This document shows, piece by piece, positions 40,630 to 51,731 of a DNA stretch of 64,000 bases (positions are counted from its first letter, which is position 1; every line of letters starts with the position of its first letter). The DNA comes from Limnohabitans sp. GTDB taxonomy: Bacteria; Pseudomonadota; Gammaproteobacteria; Burkholderiales; Burkholderiaceae_C. The notes below the pieces were generated by a model. It ran no database searches and was not told the DNA's origin. It worked only from the letters and a program-made list of their open reading frames with translations. The stretch covers positions 1 through 64,000 of the forward strand of contig NZ_JAOASQ010000063.1 of the NCBI RefSeq assembly GCF_030158565.1, read 5' to 3'. A program made the position numbers and the translations under genes.

Positions 40630-42114
40630 ATGAATCGCGAAATGTTGATGTTGGTCGATGCCATCTCACGTGAAAAGAACGTGGAGCGCGACGTGGTGTT
40701 TGGTGCCGTGGAAGCCGCCTTGGCCCAAGCCACCAAAAAGCTGTATCCCGGCGAAGTGGATATCCGCGTGTCGGTCGACCGCGACAGCGGCAGCTATGAA
40801 ACTTTCCGCCGCTGGCACGTGGTGCCCGATGAAGCTGGCCTGCAATTGCCCGAGCAAGAAATCCTCTTGTTCGAAGCCAAAGAACAAATCCCGGACATCG
40901 AAGTTGACGAGTACATCGAAGAGCCGATCGAGTCATTGCCCATTGGCCGCATTGGCGCGATGGCGGCCAAGCAGGTGATCTTGCAAAAAATCCGCGACGC
41001 CGAACGTGAAATGCTGCTCAACGACTTCATGTCGCGTGGCGAAAAGATCTTTGTGGGCACCGTCAAGCGCATGGACAAGGGTGACATCATCTGCGAAGCA
41101 GGCCGCGTTGAAGGCCGTCTGCGTCGCAGCGAGATGATCCCCAAGGAAAACCTGCGCAGCGGTGACCGTGTGCGCGCCATGATCATGGACGTGGACCTGA
41201 CCTTGCGCGGCGCCCCCATCATCTTGTCGCGTTCTGCCCCTGAATTCATGATCGAGCTGTTCCGTCAGGAAGTGCCCGAGATCGAACAAGGTCTGCTGGA
41301 GATCAAAACCTGCGCCCGTGATCCCGGCTCGCGCGCCAAGATTGCCGTGCTGTCGCACGACAAGCGCGTGGACCCCATCGGCACTTGCGTCGGTGTGCGT
41401 GGCACCCGTGTGAACGCCGTGACCAACGAGTTGGCCGGTGAGCGCGTGGACATCGTGCTGTGGAGCGAAGACCCAGCCCAGTTCGTGATCGGTGCGCTGG
41501 CTCCTGCCAACGTGCAGTCCATCGTGGTGGACGAAGAAAAGCACGCCATGGATGTGGTGGTGGACGAAGAAAACCTGGCGATCGCGATTGGCCGTGGTGG
41601 TCAAAACGTCCGCTTGGCATCTGACCTGACCGGCTGGAAGATCAACATCATGGATGCCGCCGAGTCTGCACAAAAGCAGGCCGAAGAAAGCTCCGGCATC
41701 CGTCAGCTGTTCATGGAAAAGCTGGACGTGGACCAGGAAATCGCCGACATCCTGATCGAAGAAGGTTTCACCAGCCTGGAAGAAGTGGCCTATGTGCCGA
41801 TCCAGGAAATGCTGGAGATTGAAAGCTTCGACGAAGACACGATCAACGAGCTGCGTTCACGCGCCAAAGACGCTTTGTTGACCATGGAGATCGCGATTGA
41901 AGAAAGCGTTGAAGACGTTTCTCAAGATCTGCGTGACCTGCCAGGCTTGACGCCTGAGCTGATTTCCAAGCTGGTGGAAGCGGGTGTCCACACCCGTGAC
42001 GACCTGGCTGACCTGGCCACCGACGAATTGACCGACATCACGGGTCAAACTGCCGAAGAGGCCACCGCCCTGATCATGAAAGCCCGCGAACATTGGTTCG
42101 CAGGCCAGGCCTGA
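40630..42114 (+). CDS. nusA: Transcription termination/antitermination factor NusA
   Basis: NusA binds RNA polymerase and modulates pausing, termination and rRNA antitermination. The 494-residue protein has the N-terminal polymerase-binding domain ([23 protein letters not shown]), S1 domain ([16 protein letters not shown]), KH1/KH2 ([37 protein letters not shown]) and two C-terminal acidic repeats ([18 protein letters not shown]...), as in E. coli. The leader terminator upstream of rimP may be its own feedback site. Confidence 0.97.
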   Translation: MNREMLMLVDAISREKNVERDVVFGAVEAALAQATKKLYPGEVDIRVSVDRDSGSYETFRRWHVVPDEAGLQLPEQEILLFEAKEQIPDIEVDEYIEEPIESLPIGRIGAMAAKQVILQKIRDAEREMLLNDFMSRGEKIFVGTVKRMDKGDIICEAGRVEGRLRRSEMIPKENLRSGDRVRAMIMDVDLTLRGAPIILSRSAPEFMIELFRQEVPEIEQGLLEIKTCARDPGSRAKIAVLSHDKRVDPIGTCVGVRGTRVNAVTNELAGERVDIVLWSEDPAQFVIGALAPANVQSIVVDEEKHAMDVVVDEENLAIAIGRGGQNVRLASDLTGWKINIMDAAESAQKQAEESSGIRQLFMEKLDVDQEIADILIEEGFTSLEEVAYVPIQEMLEIESFDEDTINELRSRAKDALLTMEIAIEESVEDVSQDLRDLPGLTPELISKLVEAGVHTRDDLADLATDELTDITGQTAEEATALIMKAREHWFAGQA

Positions 42115-42139
42115 ACTTAACGGAGGCTTGAACACCATT

Positions 42140-45091
42140 ATGTCCAGCACCACAGTTGCCGAGTTCGCCAATGAACTCAAAAAATCCGCCGATGTCTTGT
42201 TGCAACAATTGAGCGCAGCAGGCGTGGCCAAACAATCGGACAGCGATGCGCTTTCCGACGCCGACAAGCAAAAGCTGCTGAGCTATTTGCAAACCAGTCA
42301 CGGCACCCAAGCCGGTGATCGCAAGAAAATCACCCTGGTCAAGAAATCGACCAGTGAAATCAAGCAGGCCGACGCCACGGGCAAGGCCCGCACGATCCAG
42401 GTGGAAGTGCGCAAGAAACGCACTTTGATCAAACGCGATGACGAAGTGGTGACTGAGTCACCCGTCGAAGAGCCTCAAGAGCCCTTGATTGATCACGCGG
42501 AATTGGCGCGACGCGAAGAAGAAGCTCGCCGTCAGGCTGAGTTGATTCGCCGTCAGGAAGAAGAGCTGGCTGAAAAGCGTCGACTCCGCGAAGAGCAAGA
42601 AGCCAAACAACGAGCCGCCGCGCAAGCAGAAGCGCTGCAAGCGCAAGCCGAGGCCTCTGCTCAGGCAGCGCAGGCGGCTCTGGCTGCCAAACCAGTTTTG
42701 AGCCGCGATGAGCGTGAGCAACTCGCTCGTGCAGAAGCCGCCAGCATCAATGCATCACAAGCCAAACCGGCCGCACCAGCCACGCCTGCTGAGGCCCCGG
42801 AAGTGACTGCAGCTGCCAAAGCTGCAGACAAAGCCACGGCCGATCAGGAGGCCCGTGAAGCCGCTGCGGCCCAAGCCGCTGCGGATTCCAAAGCACGTGC
42901 AGACGAAGAAACTGCCCGTGCCCGCGATCTGGATGAACGCCGTCGCAAGGCTTTGGCCGAGGCTGAAGCCATTCGCGCCATGATGAATGCGCCCAAGAAG
43001 GTGCTTGTCGCTAAAAAAGAAGAACCCAAAGTCGAGCCCAAAGCGGCTGTCAAGGGCACGCTGCACAAGCCAGCAGGCACACCTGCGCCAGGCGCTCGTG
43101 CAGCTGCAGCCAAGGCCGGCGAAGCAGCCGCGCCTGGTGGCAACAAGGAAGTCAAATCAGCCAAGCTGTCCTCCAGCTGGGCAGGGGATCCGGCCAAGAA
43201 AAAGGCCATTCCGACGCGTGGTGATTCCAGCGGCGGTGTCGGGCGCAACAGTTGGCGCGCTGGCCCTAAAGGCCGTCGCGGCAACGACCGTGATCGCAAC
43301 GACTCACACGGCCAATCGGCACCACAGGAAGTGCGTGTGCTCGAAGTCCACGTGCCAGAAACCATCACCGTGGCCGAATTGGCACACAAGATGGCGATCA
43401 AGGCATCCGAGGTCATCAAGCACCTGATGAAGCTCGGCCAGATGGCCACCATGAACCAGCCGCTGGACCAAGACACCGCCATGATCGTGGTGGAAGAAAT
43501 GGGCCACAAAGCCGTGATCGCAGCGCTGGACGATCCTGAAGCCTTCACCGACGAAGAAGTGTCCGATCAGCACGCCGAGGCCTTGCCCCGTGCGCCTGTG
43601 GTCACGGTCATGGGTCACGTGGACCACGGCAAGACCTCGCTGCTGGATTACATCCGCCGTGCCAAAGTGGCTTCTGGCGAAGCCGGTGGCATCACGCAGC
43701 ACATTGGTGCTTACCACGTGGAAACACCCCGCGGCATGATCTCTTTCCTGGACACCCCCGGTCACGAGGCCTTCACGGCCATGCGTGCCCGTGGTGCACA
43801 AGCCACCGACATCGTCATCCTGGTGGTGGCGGGTGACGACGGCGTCATGCCCCAGACCAAGGAAGCCATCAAGCACGCCAAAGCCGCAGGTGTTCCTATC
43901 GTGGTCGCCATCAACAAGATGGACAAACCCGATTCGAACATCGAACGCGTCCGTGCCGAGCTGATTTCTGAAGAAGTTGTGCCCGAAGAGTTCGGCGGCG
44001 ATTCGCCTTTCGTGTCCGTATCGGCCAAAACTGGCATGGGCATCGACGACTTGCTGGAGCAAGTGCTCTTGCAAGCCGAAGTGCTGGAACTCAAGGCCCC
44101 GGTGCAAGCCGCTGCCAAGGGTCTGGTCATCGAAGCGCGTCTGGACAAGGGCCGTGGTCCTGTGGCCACCATCCTGGTGCAGTCGGGAACTTTGAACACC
44201 GGCGACGTGGTGCTGGCAGGCCAGACTTTTGGCCGCGTGCGCGCCATGCTGGATGAAAACGGTGCTGCCATCAAATCGGCAGGCCCTTCGATCCCGGTCG
44301 AAATTCAGGGTCTGACCGAAGTGCCGCAAGCCGGTGATGAATTCATGGTCATGGGCGACGAGCGCCGTGCCCGCGAAATCGCCACTTACCGCGCCGGTAA
44401 ATTCCGCAACACCAAACTGGCCAAGCAACAAGCGGCCAAGCTGGAGAACATGTTCACCGACATGTCTGCGGGCGAAGTCAAGATGCTGCCGATCATCATC
44501 AAGGCCGATGTGCAGGGCTCGCAAGAAGCCCTGGGTGCCTCCTTGCTCAAGCTGTCGACCGAAGAAGTCAAAGTTCAACTGGTTTACTCCGGTGTGGGCG
44601 GCATCAGCGAGTCCGACATCAACCTGGCGATCGCCTCCAAGGCCATCGTGATCGGTTTCAACGTGCGCGCCGATGCCGGTGCCCGCAAGCTGGCCGAAGG
44701 CAATGGCGTTGACGTTCACTACTACAACATCATTTATGACGCTGTGGATGAGCTCAAAGCCGCCATGTCGGGCATGTTGGCTCCTGAGCAACGCGAAGAA
44801 ATCATGGGTATGGCCGAAATCCGGACCGTGTTCGTGGCTTCCAAGATCGGTACCGTTGCAGGTTGTATGGTCACTTCGGGTCAAGTCACCCGCAACGCCA
44901 AATTCCGCCTCCTGCGCGACAACGTGGTCATCTACACGGGCGAGCTCGACTCGCTCAAGCGCCTCAAGGACGATGTGCGCGAAGTCAAAGAAGGCTTCGA
45001 GTGCGGTATCAAGCTCAAGAACTACAACGACATCAAAGAAGGCGATTACCTCGAATTCTTCGACGTCAAGGAAATTGCGAGAACGCTGTAA
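42140..45091 (+). CDS. infB: Translation initiation factor IF-2
   Basis: IF-2 is the GTPase that places fMet-tRNA on the 30S subunit. From ATG 42140 it is 983 residues, with GGAGG upstream; a TTG at 42128 is too close to that site. The N terminus has an IF2_N domain and long Ala/Glu/Lys-rich linker (about 100-370), a second IF2_N, then the G domain: [16 protein letters not shown] (G1), DTPGHEAF (G3), NKMDKPD (G4). Domains II to IV complete it. rbfA starts immediately after the stop. Confidence 0.97.
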   Translation: MSSTTVAEFANELKKSADVLLQQLSAAGVAKQSDSDALSDADKQKLLSYLQTSHGTQAGDRKKITLVKKSTSEIKQADATGKARTIQVEVRKKRTLIKRDDEVVTESPVEEPQEPLIDHAELARREEEARRQAELIRRQEEELAEKRRLREEQEAKQRAAAQAEALQAQAEASAQAAQAALAAKPVLSRDEREQLARAEAASINASQAKPAAPATPAEAPEVTAAAKAADKATADQEAREAAAAQAAADSKARADEETARARDLDERRRKALAEAEAIRAMMNAPKKVLVAKKEEPKVEPKAAVKGTLHKPAGTPAPGARAAAAKAGEAAAPGGNKEVKSAKLSSSWAGDPAKKKAIPTRGDSSGGVGRNSWRAGPKGRRGNDRDRNDSHGQSAPQEVRVLEVHVPETITVAELAHKMAIKASEVIKHLMKLGQMATMNQPLDQDTAMIVVEEMGHKAVIAALDDPEAFTDEEVSDQHAEALPRAPVVTVMGHVDHGKTSLLDYIRRAKVASGEAGGITQHIGAYHVETPRGMISFLDTPGHEAFTAMRARGAQATDIVILVVAGDDGVMPQTKEAIKHAKAAGVPIVVAINKMDKPDSNIERVRAELISEEVVPEEFGGDSPFVSVSAKTGMGIDDLLEQVLLQAEVLELKAPVQAAAKGLVIEARLDKGRGPVATILVQSGTLNTGDVVLAGQTFGRVRAMLDENGAAIKSAGPSIPVEIQGLTEVPQAGDEFMVMGDERRAREIATYRAGKFRNTKLAKQQAAKLENMFTDMSAGEVKMLPIIIKADVQGSQEALGASLLKLSTEEVKVQLVYSGVGGISESDINLAIASKAIVIGFNVRADAGARKLAEGNGVDVHYYNIIYDAVDELKAAMSGMLAPEQREEIMGMAEIRTVFVASKIGTVAGCMVTSGQVTRNAKFRLLRDNVVIYTGELDSLKRLKDDVREVKEGFECGIKLKNYNDIKEGDYLEFFDVKEIARTL

Positions 45092-45466
45092 ATGGCCCGC
45101 AAGAAGGTTTCATCCGTACCGAACCGCGGTTTCCGCGTGGCCGACCAGATCCAGCGCGATCTGGCCGAGTTGATCGCGCGTGAGTTGAAAGACCCACGCG
45201 TGGGCATGGTCACGATCAACGCGGTCGAGGTGACACCTGACTATGCCCATGCGAAAGTGTTTTTCAGCGTCTTGACGGGTAACCCCGAAGAGGCGACGGA
45301 AGGCCTGAACGCAGCCGCCGGTTTCTTGCGCAATGGTTTGTTCAAGCGTTTGCACATCCACACCGTGCCGACATTGCACTTCATGTTTGACCGCACAACA
45401 GAGCGTGCTTCGGACATGAATGCCTTGATTGCCAAAGCCGTTTCTTCACGCGCACAGGACGACTGA
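45092..45466 (+). CDS. rbfA: 30S ribosome-binding factor RbfA
   Basis: RbfA binds the 16S rRNA 5' helix and helps late 30S maturation, especially in the cold. The 124-residue protein has the KH-like fold with [24 protein letters not shown], the family N-terminal signature, and [16 protein letters not shown] near the end. Its ATG directly abuts the infB stop, and truB follows after three bases. Confidence 0.96.
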   Translation: MARKKVSSVPNRGFRVADQIQRDLAELIARELKDPRVGMVTINAVEVTPDYAHAKVFFSVLTGNPEEATEGLNAAAGFLRNGLFKRLHIHTVPTLHFMFDRTTERASDMNALIAKAVSSRAQDD

Positions 45467-45469
45467 GCC

Positions 45470-46450
45470 ATGAACGCGCCACGCACCAGGGTGCAGCGGC
45501 GCCCTGTGCACGGGGTGTTGTTGCTCGATAAACCGCTGGGACTGTCCAGCAACCAGGCTTTGCAAAAAGCCAAGTGGTTGCTGCGCGCTGAAAAGGCCGG
45601 TCACACCGGGACTCTGGACCCTTTGGCCACAGGCGTCTTGCCTTTGTGTTTTGGTGCAGCGACCAAGTTCAGTCAGCAGCATCTGGATGCCGACAAGGTT
45701 TACGAAACGACCGTGCGCCTGGGTTTGAAAACCAGCACGGCCGATGCCGAAGGTGAAGTGATTCAAACGCGTGAAGTGCGTTGCACGCCAGGCATGGTGG
45801 TGGAAGTGCTGGACCGGTTCATGGGACCGATCAGCCAGGTGCCACCGATGCACAGTGCCTTGAAAAAGGATGGCAAGGCTTTGTACGAGTATGCCCGGCA
45901 AGGTGAAACCGTGGAGCGCGAAGCGCGTCACGTCGTGATCCATGACCTGGAGTTGCTGGACATGCAGCTGCAGGGCGACGTGCCGTTTTTGCGTTTGCGC
46001 GTGGCCTGCAGCAAGGGCACTTACATCCGTACCTTGGGCGAAGACATCGCCGAGGCTTTGGACTGTGGCGGTCACTTGAGCGCTTTGCGCCGGGTGGTCA
46101 CTGGACCGTTCGATGAGGCGCAATGCGTGAGCCTTACGGAGCTGGAAGCGATGGCTGAAGACGAGCGCTTGAGCGCGCTGCAGCCAGTGGAGGTCTTGTT
46201 GCCAAGCTACACCGAAGTGAGCCTGGATAGCGAGAACGCCGGAAGATTTTTGAGTGGGGTGCGCCGACGCGGCCCTTGGGTTGATTGTGATCATGTGGCC
46301 GTCTATGGAGAACATCCTCGGGCATTGCTGGGAACAGCACATGTGCGTGGCGGCGAATTGATTCCGGGTCGATTGTTGAGCCCGATCGAAATTCAACAGA
46401 TTTTGGAAAAATCACCTGTCAACGAGCCTTTGCTGGCCGAGCAGGTTTAA
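45470..46450 (+). CDS. truB: tRNA pseudouridine(55) synthase
   Basis: TruB forms pseudouridine 55 in the T loop of tRNAs. The 326-residue protein has [18 protein letters not shown] near residue 12, the catalytic-Asp motif [16 protein letters not shown] near 42, and [15 protein letters not shown] later. The C-terminal PUA domain is present. It belongs to the rimP operon and leads into typA after 13 bases. Confidence 0.97.
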   Translation: MNAPRTRVQRRPVHGVLLLDKPLGLSSNQALQKAKWLLRAEKAGHTGTLDPLATGVLPLCFGAATKFSQQHLDADKVYETTVRLGLKTSTADAEGEVIQTREVRCTPGMVVEVLDRFMGPISQVPPMHSALKKDGKALYEYARQGETVEREARHVVIHDLELLDMQLQGDVPFLRLRVACSKGTYIRTLGEDIAEALDCGGHLSALRRVVTGPFDEAQCVSLTELEAMAEDERLSALQPVEVLLPSYTEVSLDSENAGRFLSGVRRRGPWVDCDHVAVYGEHPRALLGTAHVRGGELIPGRLLSPIEIQQILEKSPVNEPLLAEQV

Positions 46451-46463
46451 AGGAAGAGAAAGC

Positions 46464-48281
46464 ATGAGCAAGCAAATTCGCAACATCGCCATCATCGCGC
46501 ACGTTGACCACGGTAAAACCACCATGGTCGACCAGCTGCTGCGCCAGTCGGGCACCTTCGCTGACCACGAAAAAGTGGTCGACACCGTGATGGACAACAA
46601 CGCCATCGAACGCGAGCGTGGCATCACCATCTTGGCCAAAAACTGCGCCGTGAGCTGGGAAGGCACCCACATCAACATCGTGGACACCCCCGGACACGCG
46701 GACTTCGGCGGCGAAGTGGAACGCGCCTTGTCCATGGTCGACGGCGTGGTGCTGTTGATCGATGCGCAAGAAGGCCCCATGCCTCAGACCCGCTTCGTCA
46801 CCAAAAAGGCCTTGGCCCTGGGCCTCAAGCCCATCGTGGTCGTCAACAAAGTGGACAAGCCCGGCGCGAACCCCGACAAAGTCGTGAACGCCGCTTTCGA
46901 TTTGTTCGACAAACTCGGTGCGAACGACGAGCAGCTGGACTTCCCAGTGGTGTACGCCTCTGGCATCAACGGCTGGACCTCGATGGAAGAGGGCGCTCCT
47001 GGTGAGCAGTGGGGCCCCGACATGTCGGCCCTGTTCAACACCGTGCTCAAGCACGTCAAGCCCAACGCGGGCGACCCAGCAGCACCGCTGCAATTGCAGA
47101 TTTCTGCACTCGACTTCTCGACCTTCGTGGGCCGCATCGGTGTGGGCCGCATCAGCCAGGGTACCGTCAAGCCCAACATGGATGTGGTTGTCATGGAAGG
47201 CCCGGACGGCTCCGCCATCAAAGGCCGTGTCAACCAGGTCTTGACTTTCCAAGGTCTGGACCGCGTGCAAGTGACCGAAGCCGGTCCTGGCGACATCGTC
47301 TTGATCAACGGCATTGCCGACCTGAACATTGGCGTGACTGTGACTGATCCCACCAACCCTGCACCCTTGCCCATGCTCAAGGTGGACGAGCCCACGCTGA
47401 CCATGAACTTCTGCGTGAACACCTCGCCATTGGCCGGTCGTGAAGGCAAGTACGTGACCAGCCGTCAGATCTGGGACCGTCTGCAAAAAGAACTCCAGCA
47501 CAACGTGGCCCTGCGCGTGAAAGAAACCGACGAAGACGGTATCTTTGAAGTGGCCGGTCGCGGTGAATTGCACCTGACCATCTTGCTGGAAAACATGCGC
47601 CGCGAAGGCTACGAGCTGGCGGTGTCCAAGCCCCGCGTGCTGTTCCGCGACATCGACGGTGAGCGCCACGAGCCTATCGAGCTGGTCACTGCCGACATCG
47701 AAGAAAACCACCAGGGTGGCGTGATGCAAGCCTTGGGCGAGCGCAAGGGCGAACTGGTCAACATGGAACCCGATGGCCGCGGTCGTGTCCGTTTGGAATA
47801 CCGCATTCCGGCCCGTGGCCTGATCGGTTTCACCAACGAATTCCTGAACCTGACCCGTGGTTCCGGTCTGATCTCCAACATCTTTGACGGCTACGAGCCG
47901 CACAAGGGTGAAATCGGTGGCCGCAAGAACGGCGTGCTGATCTCCATGGACGATGGTGAAATCTTCACCTACGCCCTGGGCAAGCTGGACGACCGTGGCC
48001 GCATGTTCGTCAAGGCGAACGATCCCGTGTACGAAGGCATGATTGTGGGTATCCACAGCCGTGACAACGACCTGGTGGTCAACGCCACGCGCACCAAGCA
48101 GCTGACCAACTTCCGCGTGTCCGGCAAGGAAGACGCGATCAAGATCACACCTCCGATCGACCTGACTCTGGAATACGGCGTCGAGTTCATCGAGGACGAC
48201 GAACTGGTCGAGATCACGCCCAAGAGTGTGCGTCTGCGCAAGCGCTTCCTCAAGGAAAGCGACCGCAAGCGCAACAAGTGA
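46464..48281 (+). CDS. typA: Ribosome-associated GTPase TypA/BipA
   Basis: BipA is an EF-G-like GTPase that supports 50S assembly and stress or cold growth. The 605-residue length is standard. G motifs: [19 protein letters not shown] (G1), [12 protein letters not shown] (G2), [21 protein letters not shown] (G3), NKVDKPGA (G4). Domain II, domain III and the unique C-terminal domain follow. AGGAAGAG precedes the start. It is the last translation gene of the rimP operon. Confidence 0.97.
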   Translation: MSKQIRNIAIIAHVDHGKTTMVDQLLRQSGTFADHEKVVDTVMDNNAIERERGITILAKNCAVSWEGTHINIVDTPGHADFGGEVERALSMVDGVVLLIDAQEGPMPQTRFVTKKALALGLKPIVVVNKVDKPGANPDKVVNAAFDLFDKLGANDEQLDFPVVYASGINGWTSMEEGAPGEQWGPDMSALFNTVLKHVKPNAGDPAAPLQLQISALDFSTFVGRIGVGRISQGTVKPNMDVVVMEGPDGSAIKGRVNQVLTFQGLDRVQVTEAGPGDIVLINGIADLNIGVTVTDPTNPAPLPMLKVDEPTLTMNFCVNTSPLAGREGKYVTSRQIWDRLQKELQHNVALRVKETDEDGIFEVAGRGELHLTILLENMRREGYELAVSKPRVLFRDIDGERHEPIELVTADIEENHQGGVMQALGERKGELVNMEPDGRGRVRLEYRIPARGLIGFTNEFLNLTRGSGLISNIFDGYEPHKGEIGGRKNGVLISMDDGEIFTYALGKLDDRGRMFVKANDPVYEGMIVGIHSRDNDLVVNATRTKQLTNFRVSGKEDAIKITPPIDLTLEYGVEFIEDDELVEITPKSVRLRKRFLKESDRKRNK

Positions 48282-48294
48282 TCGGCTGACGACC

Positions 48295-49179
48295 ATGCGT
48301 TTATCGCACGGCATGGCCGTCTGGACCATGGTGGGCGTCACTGCCCTGTGGTCCATGGCCGGGGTGGTGACGCGGCATTTGGAGCAAGCGCGCAGCTTTG
48401 AAGTCACCTTCTGGCGCAGCTTCTTCACTGTGGTGTCCTTGCTGGTCATCTTGCCTTTGTGGCAGGGCCGAAGTGTTTGGTCACGGCTGCCTTTGCGCAG
48501 CCGTTACTTTTGGTACTCCGGCATTTGCTGGAGTGTCATGTTCACCGCCTTCATGGTGGCGCTCACCCTGACCGCTGTGGCCAATGTGCTGATCACCATG
48601 GCGGTGGGGCCTTTGCTGACGGCGCTGATCACCCGGGTGTTTTTGGGCCACCGCCTGCCAGGGCGCACTTGGGTGGCCATTGTGTTGGCTGGCGTTGGCA
48701 TTGGCTGGATGTATGGCTCGCAACTCAGTCTGGGCGATCCCCATTTCCTGATCGGTTCTCTGGTCGCCTTGTGCGTGCCCATTGCGGGTTCCGTGCAATG
48801 GACGCTGGTGCAAAAAAGCCAGAGCGAAGGCCAAAATCTGGATCTCGTGCCCTCGGTCATGCTGGGGGCCATCCTCTCAACGTTGCTGACCTTGCCTTTG
48901 TCCATGCCGTTTCAGGCCTCAGTTCATGATGTGGGTTTGCTGGCCATGCTGGGCTTGTTTCAATTGGCCATCCCCTGCGCTTTGTCGGTGGTGTGTGCTC
49001 AGGTGCTCAAAGCACCTGAAGTGGCGTTGCTCGCTTTGCTTGAAATCGTTTTTGGCATCGCTTTGGCTTGGTGGGGCGCGAATGAAGCGCCGCTGCTGAG
49101 CGTACTTTTGGGAGGCACCCTTGTCCTGGGTGCCTTGCTTCTCAATGAATGGTTAGGCTGGAGACAAAACAATGTCTGA
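48295..49179 (+). CDS. DMT superfamily (EamA) transporter
   Basis: A 294-residue protein with about ten membrane helices in two repeats, typical of EamA/RhaT drug-metabolite transporters that usually export amino acids or small metabolites. The start MRLSHGMAVWTMVGVTALWSMAGVVTRHLE (ATG 48295) shows the characteristic first helix. The substrate is unknown. It lies 13 bases after typA and overlaps the next gene by eight bases, so the two are translated together. Confidence 0.87.
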   Translation: MRLSHGMAVWTMVGVTALWSMAGVVTRHLEQARSFEVTFWRSFFTVVSLLVILPLWQGRSVWSRLPLRSRYFWYSGICWSVMFTAFMVALTLTAVANVLITMAVGPLLTALITRVFLGHRLPGRTWVAIVLAGVGIGWMYGSQLSLGDPHFLIGSLVALCVPIAGSVQWTLVQKSQSEGQNLDLVPSVMLGAILSTLLTLPLSMPFQASVHDVGLLAMLGLFQLAIPCALSVVCAQVLKAPEVALLALLEIVFGIALAWWGANEAPLLSVLLGGTLVLGALLLNEWLGWRQNNV

Positions 49180-50254
49180 TGTCATCGCGCAAATTGAAGG
49201 CCGCATCGGCTGCATCACCTTGAACCGCCCCAAGGCGCTGAATGCCTTGTCGCTTGACATGGTGCGTTCATTGACCCAAGCGCTGCTCGCATGGCAGGAC
49301 AACCCTCAGGTGTTGGCGGTGGCCGTTCGCGGAACGGGCAAAGAGGGACCCTTTGGCGCTTTTTGTGCAGGCGGGGACATTCGTTTCTTCCATCAAGCCG
49401 CACACGCAGGCGACACCGCCTTGGGTGATTTTTTCACCGAAGAGTACCGCCTCAACCACCTGATCCACACCTACAGCAAGCCCTACATCGCCTTCATGGA
49501 CGGCATCGTCATGGGCGGTGGCATGGGCATCAGCCAAGGCGCCAGTGTGCGTGTGGTCACCGAACGCACCAAGATGGCCATGCCCGAAACCAATATTGGG
49601 CTCTTTCCCGATGTGGGCGGCGGCTATTTTCTGAGCCGTTGTCCAGGTCGCCTGGGGGAATACCTGGGCCTGACCGGGCACATGCTGGGAGGGGCACAAG
49701 CGGTGGCCGCCAAGCTGGCCGACATCGCCTTGCCCAGCGGCATGCTGGAGCCGATCTGGCAGACCTTGATCAGCAGCCCTTTTGAAAATGCTGAATCAGT
49801 GGAGCGCTGGGTGCTGGCCCAAGCAGGTGCCATGACGCCGGAAAAACTGACGCCACAGCCTCAGATCGATGAAGTTTTTGGCATGCCCACCATTGCCGAC
49901 ATGCTGAACAAGCTGGAATCGGCGACCGACGAATGGAGCCAGAAAACGGCGGACGCCTTGCGTCACCGCTCGCCTTTGATGCTGCATGTGGTCCTCGAGC
50001 AAATCCGCCGTGCGCGTCAGATGAGCCTGGCCGATGACTTGCGCATGGAGCGTGACATGGTTCACCACTGTTTCCACCTGCGATCGGTGGCCGACAGCGA
50101 CACCGTCGAAGGCATTCGCGCCATGGCGGTGGACAAAGACCACTTGCCGAAATGGAAGCCTGCGCGAGTGGAAGAAGTGGATGCATCCGAAGTGGCACGG
50201 TTCTTTGTCAGCCCTTGGCCTTCAGACCACCACCCGCTGCGCGATTTATTCTGA
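49172..50254 (+). CDS. Enoyl-CoA hydratase/3-hydroxyisobutyryl-CoA hydrolase-like protein
   Basis: A crotonase-fold enzyme of 360 residues. The oxyanion-hole segments are FCAGGDIRFF near residue 65 and DGIVMGGGMGISQGAS near 110, with MPETNIGLFPDVGGGYFLSRCPG downstream. Length and the last motif match 3-hydroxyisobutyryl-CoA hydrolases (valine breakdown) rather than short hydratases. Neighbours give no pathway context, so the substrate is open. Confidence 0.87.
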   Translation: MSDVIAQIEGRIGCITLNRPKALNALSLDMVRSLTQALLAWQDNPQVLAVAVRGTGKEGPFGAFCAGGDIRFFHQAAHAGDTALGDFFTEEYRLNHLIHTYSKPYIAFMDGIVMGGGMGISQGASVRVVTERTKMAMPETNIGLFPDVGGGYFLSRCPGRLGEYLGLTGHMLGGAQAVAAKLADIALPSGMLEPIWQTLISSPFENAESVERWVLAQAGAMTPEKLTPQPQIDEVFGMPTIADMLNKLESATDEWSQKTADALRHRSPLMLHVVLEQIRRARQMSLADDLRMERDMVHHCFHLRSVADSDTVEGIRAMAVDKDHLPKWKPARVEEVDASEVARFFVSPWPSDHHPLRDLF

Positions 50255-50308
50255 GTGTGGTGCCCCGCTGCGGTGGGGCATTCATTGGCGGCTTGCGCTT
50301 GATCGCCC

Positions 50309-50338
50309 GAAAGGCGGCACTCCCACAAGCCGCTTTCA
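50309..50338 (-). other. Imperfect hairpin 3' of smpB
   Basis: On the minus strand GAAAGCGGC and GCCGCCTTTC form an imperfect stem just past the smpB stop. It may end smpB transcription weakly; a second GCCCC/GGGGC hairpin at about 50262-50279 lies after the plus-strand HIBCH-like gene. Neither has a long T run. Confidence 0.3.
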
Positions 50339-50824
50339 GCGGTGACGGCTCTTCATGGCGCGTTCGACTTCGCGCTTGCCTTCGCGGTCCTTGATGGTGT
50401 CGCGTTTGTCGTGCTCGGCCTTGCCCTTGGCCAGCGCGATGTCGCATTTGACCTTGCCCGATTTCCAGTGCAAATTGATCGGCACCAGGGTGTAGCCCTT
50501 TTGTTCGATCTTGCCGATCAGCCGCTTGATCTCTTCCTTGTTCAGCAGCAGCTTGCGCGTGCGTGCGGCTTCGGGGTTGATGTGGGTCGATGCCGTTTTG
50601 AGCGGATTGATCAGGCAGCCAATGATGAAAAGTTCGCCATTGCGAATGACCACATAACCGTCCGTGAGCTGCACCTTGCCTTCTCGAATGGCTTTGACTT
50701 CCCAGCCTTCCAGCACCATGCCTGCCTCGTAGCGCTCTTCGAAGAAATAGTCGAAGGCCGCCTTTTTATTCTCGGCAATCTTGGCAAAGGTGGGGGCTGC
50801 GCTTGTTTTTTTGGTGGTGGCCAT
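50336..50824 (-). CDS. smpB: SsrA-binding protein SmpB
   Basis: SmpB carries tmRNA to stalled ribosomes for trans-translation. The 162-residue protein has the oligonucleotide-binding core ([36 protein letters not shown], the family signature region) and a basic C-terminal tail ([13 protein letters not shown]) that enters the mRNA channel. The start is ATG 50824, with a TTG at 50830 in frame. It diverges from ratA, as is common. No ssrA gene is in the window. Confidence 0.97.
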   Translation of the reverse strand: MATTKKTSAAPTFAKIAENKKAAFDYFFEERYEAGMVLEGWEVKAIREGKVQLTDGYVVIRNGELFIIGCLINPLKTASTHINPEAARTRKLLLNKEEIKRLIGKIEQKGYTLVPINLHWKSGKVKCDIALAKGKAEHDKRDTIKDREGKREVERAMKSRHR

Positions 50825-50901
50825 GGTCAACAGATAGGGACGGCCTGGCCGTTCTCAAGGAAGTCCAAACGGCTGTAAAGAAAAGCGCCGATTCGGAAAA
50901 C

Positions 50902-50907
50902 TACAAT
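50902..50907 (+). promoter_or_regulatory. Possible -10 box of ratA
   Basis: TACAAT lies 11 bases before the ratA ATG in the 94-base smpB-ratA divergent gap, which would make the ratA transcript nearly leaderless. The -35 is weak. Confidence 0.35.
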
Positions 50908-50918
50908 CGCACCATTGT

Positions 50919-51359
50919 ATGAAGAATATCCACAAGTCCGTCCTCATCTGGTATGCCCCCGAGGAAATGTTTCGCCTAGTCACCGATGTGGCCCACTACC
51001 CCGAGTTTTTGCCTTGGTGCGACCAGTCGCGTGTGCTGGAGTCAGATGCCCAGGGCATGCTGGCCGAAGTGGGCATCAGCCTGGGCGGCATCCACCAAAC
51101 ATTCACCACCCGCAACACCCACGAAGAGGGCCGCTCTGTGGGCATGGCGTTGGTCAAGGGACCCTTTTCTCAGCTCAGCGGCACCTGGCGCTTTTTGCCG
51201 GTGGGCGATGGCACGCAGCGGGCTTGCAAAGTCGAGCTGGACTTGCAATACGGTTTTTCCAGCGCCACTTTGGCAGCGCTGATCGGCCCGGTGTTTGACA
51301 AGATCGCGGCCAGCCTGGTCGATGCCTTCGTCAAGCGTGCAGAAGCCGTTTATGGCTGA
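50919..51359 (+). CDS. ratA: RatA/COQ10-type START-domain protein
   Basis: A 146-residue SRPBCC-fold protein. MKNIHKSVLIWYAPEEMFRLVTDVAHYPEFLPWC is the typical N terminus of the RatA/YfjG and Coq10 group. Homologues bind coenzyme Q-type lipids; the E. coli protein was reported as a toxin that blocks ribosomal subunit association, though a quinone role is also plausible. It overlaps rnfH and faces smpB, the conserved smpB-ratA-ratB cluster. Confidence 0.9.
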   Translation: MKNIHKSVLIWYAPEEMFRLVTDVAHYPEFLPWCDQSRVLESDAQGMLAEVGISLGGIHQTFTTRNTHEEGRSVGMALVKGPFSQLSGTWRFLPVGDGTQRACKVELDLQYGFSSATLAALIGPVFDKIAASLVDAFVKRAEAVYG

Positions 51360-51711
51360 GCCGATGATTCAGATCACGCTGTGTTGGAGCCTGCAGCCTC
51401 GCCAGGTGCATGAACACACCATGCAAGTGCCCGCGGGCAGCACGGTACAGTCGCTGATGGCGCATGTTTTGGCTGCAGACTTGCCTCAGGTGTCGGCGGC
51501 TGACCTGGTCCAACTGCCTTTCATGCACCCAGGCATCTGGGGCCACAAGGTGGCTTGGACGGCCAAGGTGCACGACGGCGACCGCATTGAGCTGTACCGC
51601 GAACTCAAGGTGGACCCCAAAGTGGCACGCCGCCAACGCTTCAAGCGTCAGGGCAAAGGCCGCACCGGCTTGTTTGCCAACCGCAAAAGCGGTTCTGCCG
51701 CGGGTTACTGA
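51352..51711 (+). CDS. RnfH family protein (RatB)
   Basis: A 119-residue ubiquitin-like beta-grasp protein: IQITLCWSLQPRQVHEHTMQV and a central DGDRIELYRELKVDPKVARRQRF motif. The start ATG 51352 overlaps the ratA stop. Despite the name there is no rnf electron-transport operon here; ratA-rnfH adjacency is what is conserved. Function is not established. The C-terminal tail is basic. Confidence 0.88.
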   Translation: MAEPMIQITLCWSLQPRQVHEHTMQVPAGSTVQSLMAHVLAADLPQVSAADLVQLPFMHPGIWGHKVAWTAKVHDGDRIELYRELKVDPKVARRQRFKRQGKGRTGLFANRKSGSAAGY

Positions 51712-51731
51712 ACCGTTTATTGATCAAGGCC

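Noticed and set aside
43304-44884. A 526-codon open frame antisense to infB
   Set aside because: His- and Asp-rich complement of the IF-2 G domain region with no recognisable domain.
46419-48449. A 676-codon open frame antisense to typA
   Set aside because: Its product is rich in His, Asp, Val and Gln with no family motif, as expected for the complement of a strongly codon-biased gene. typA on the other strand is complete with all G motifs.
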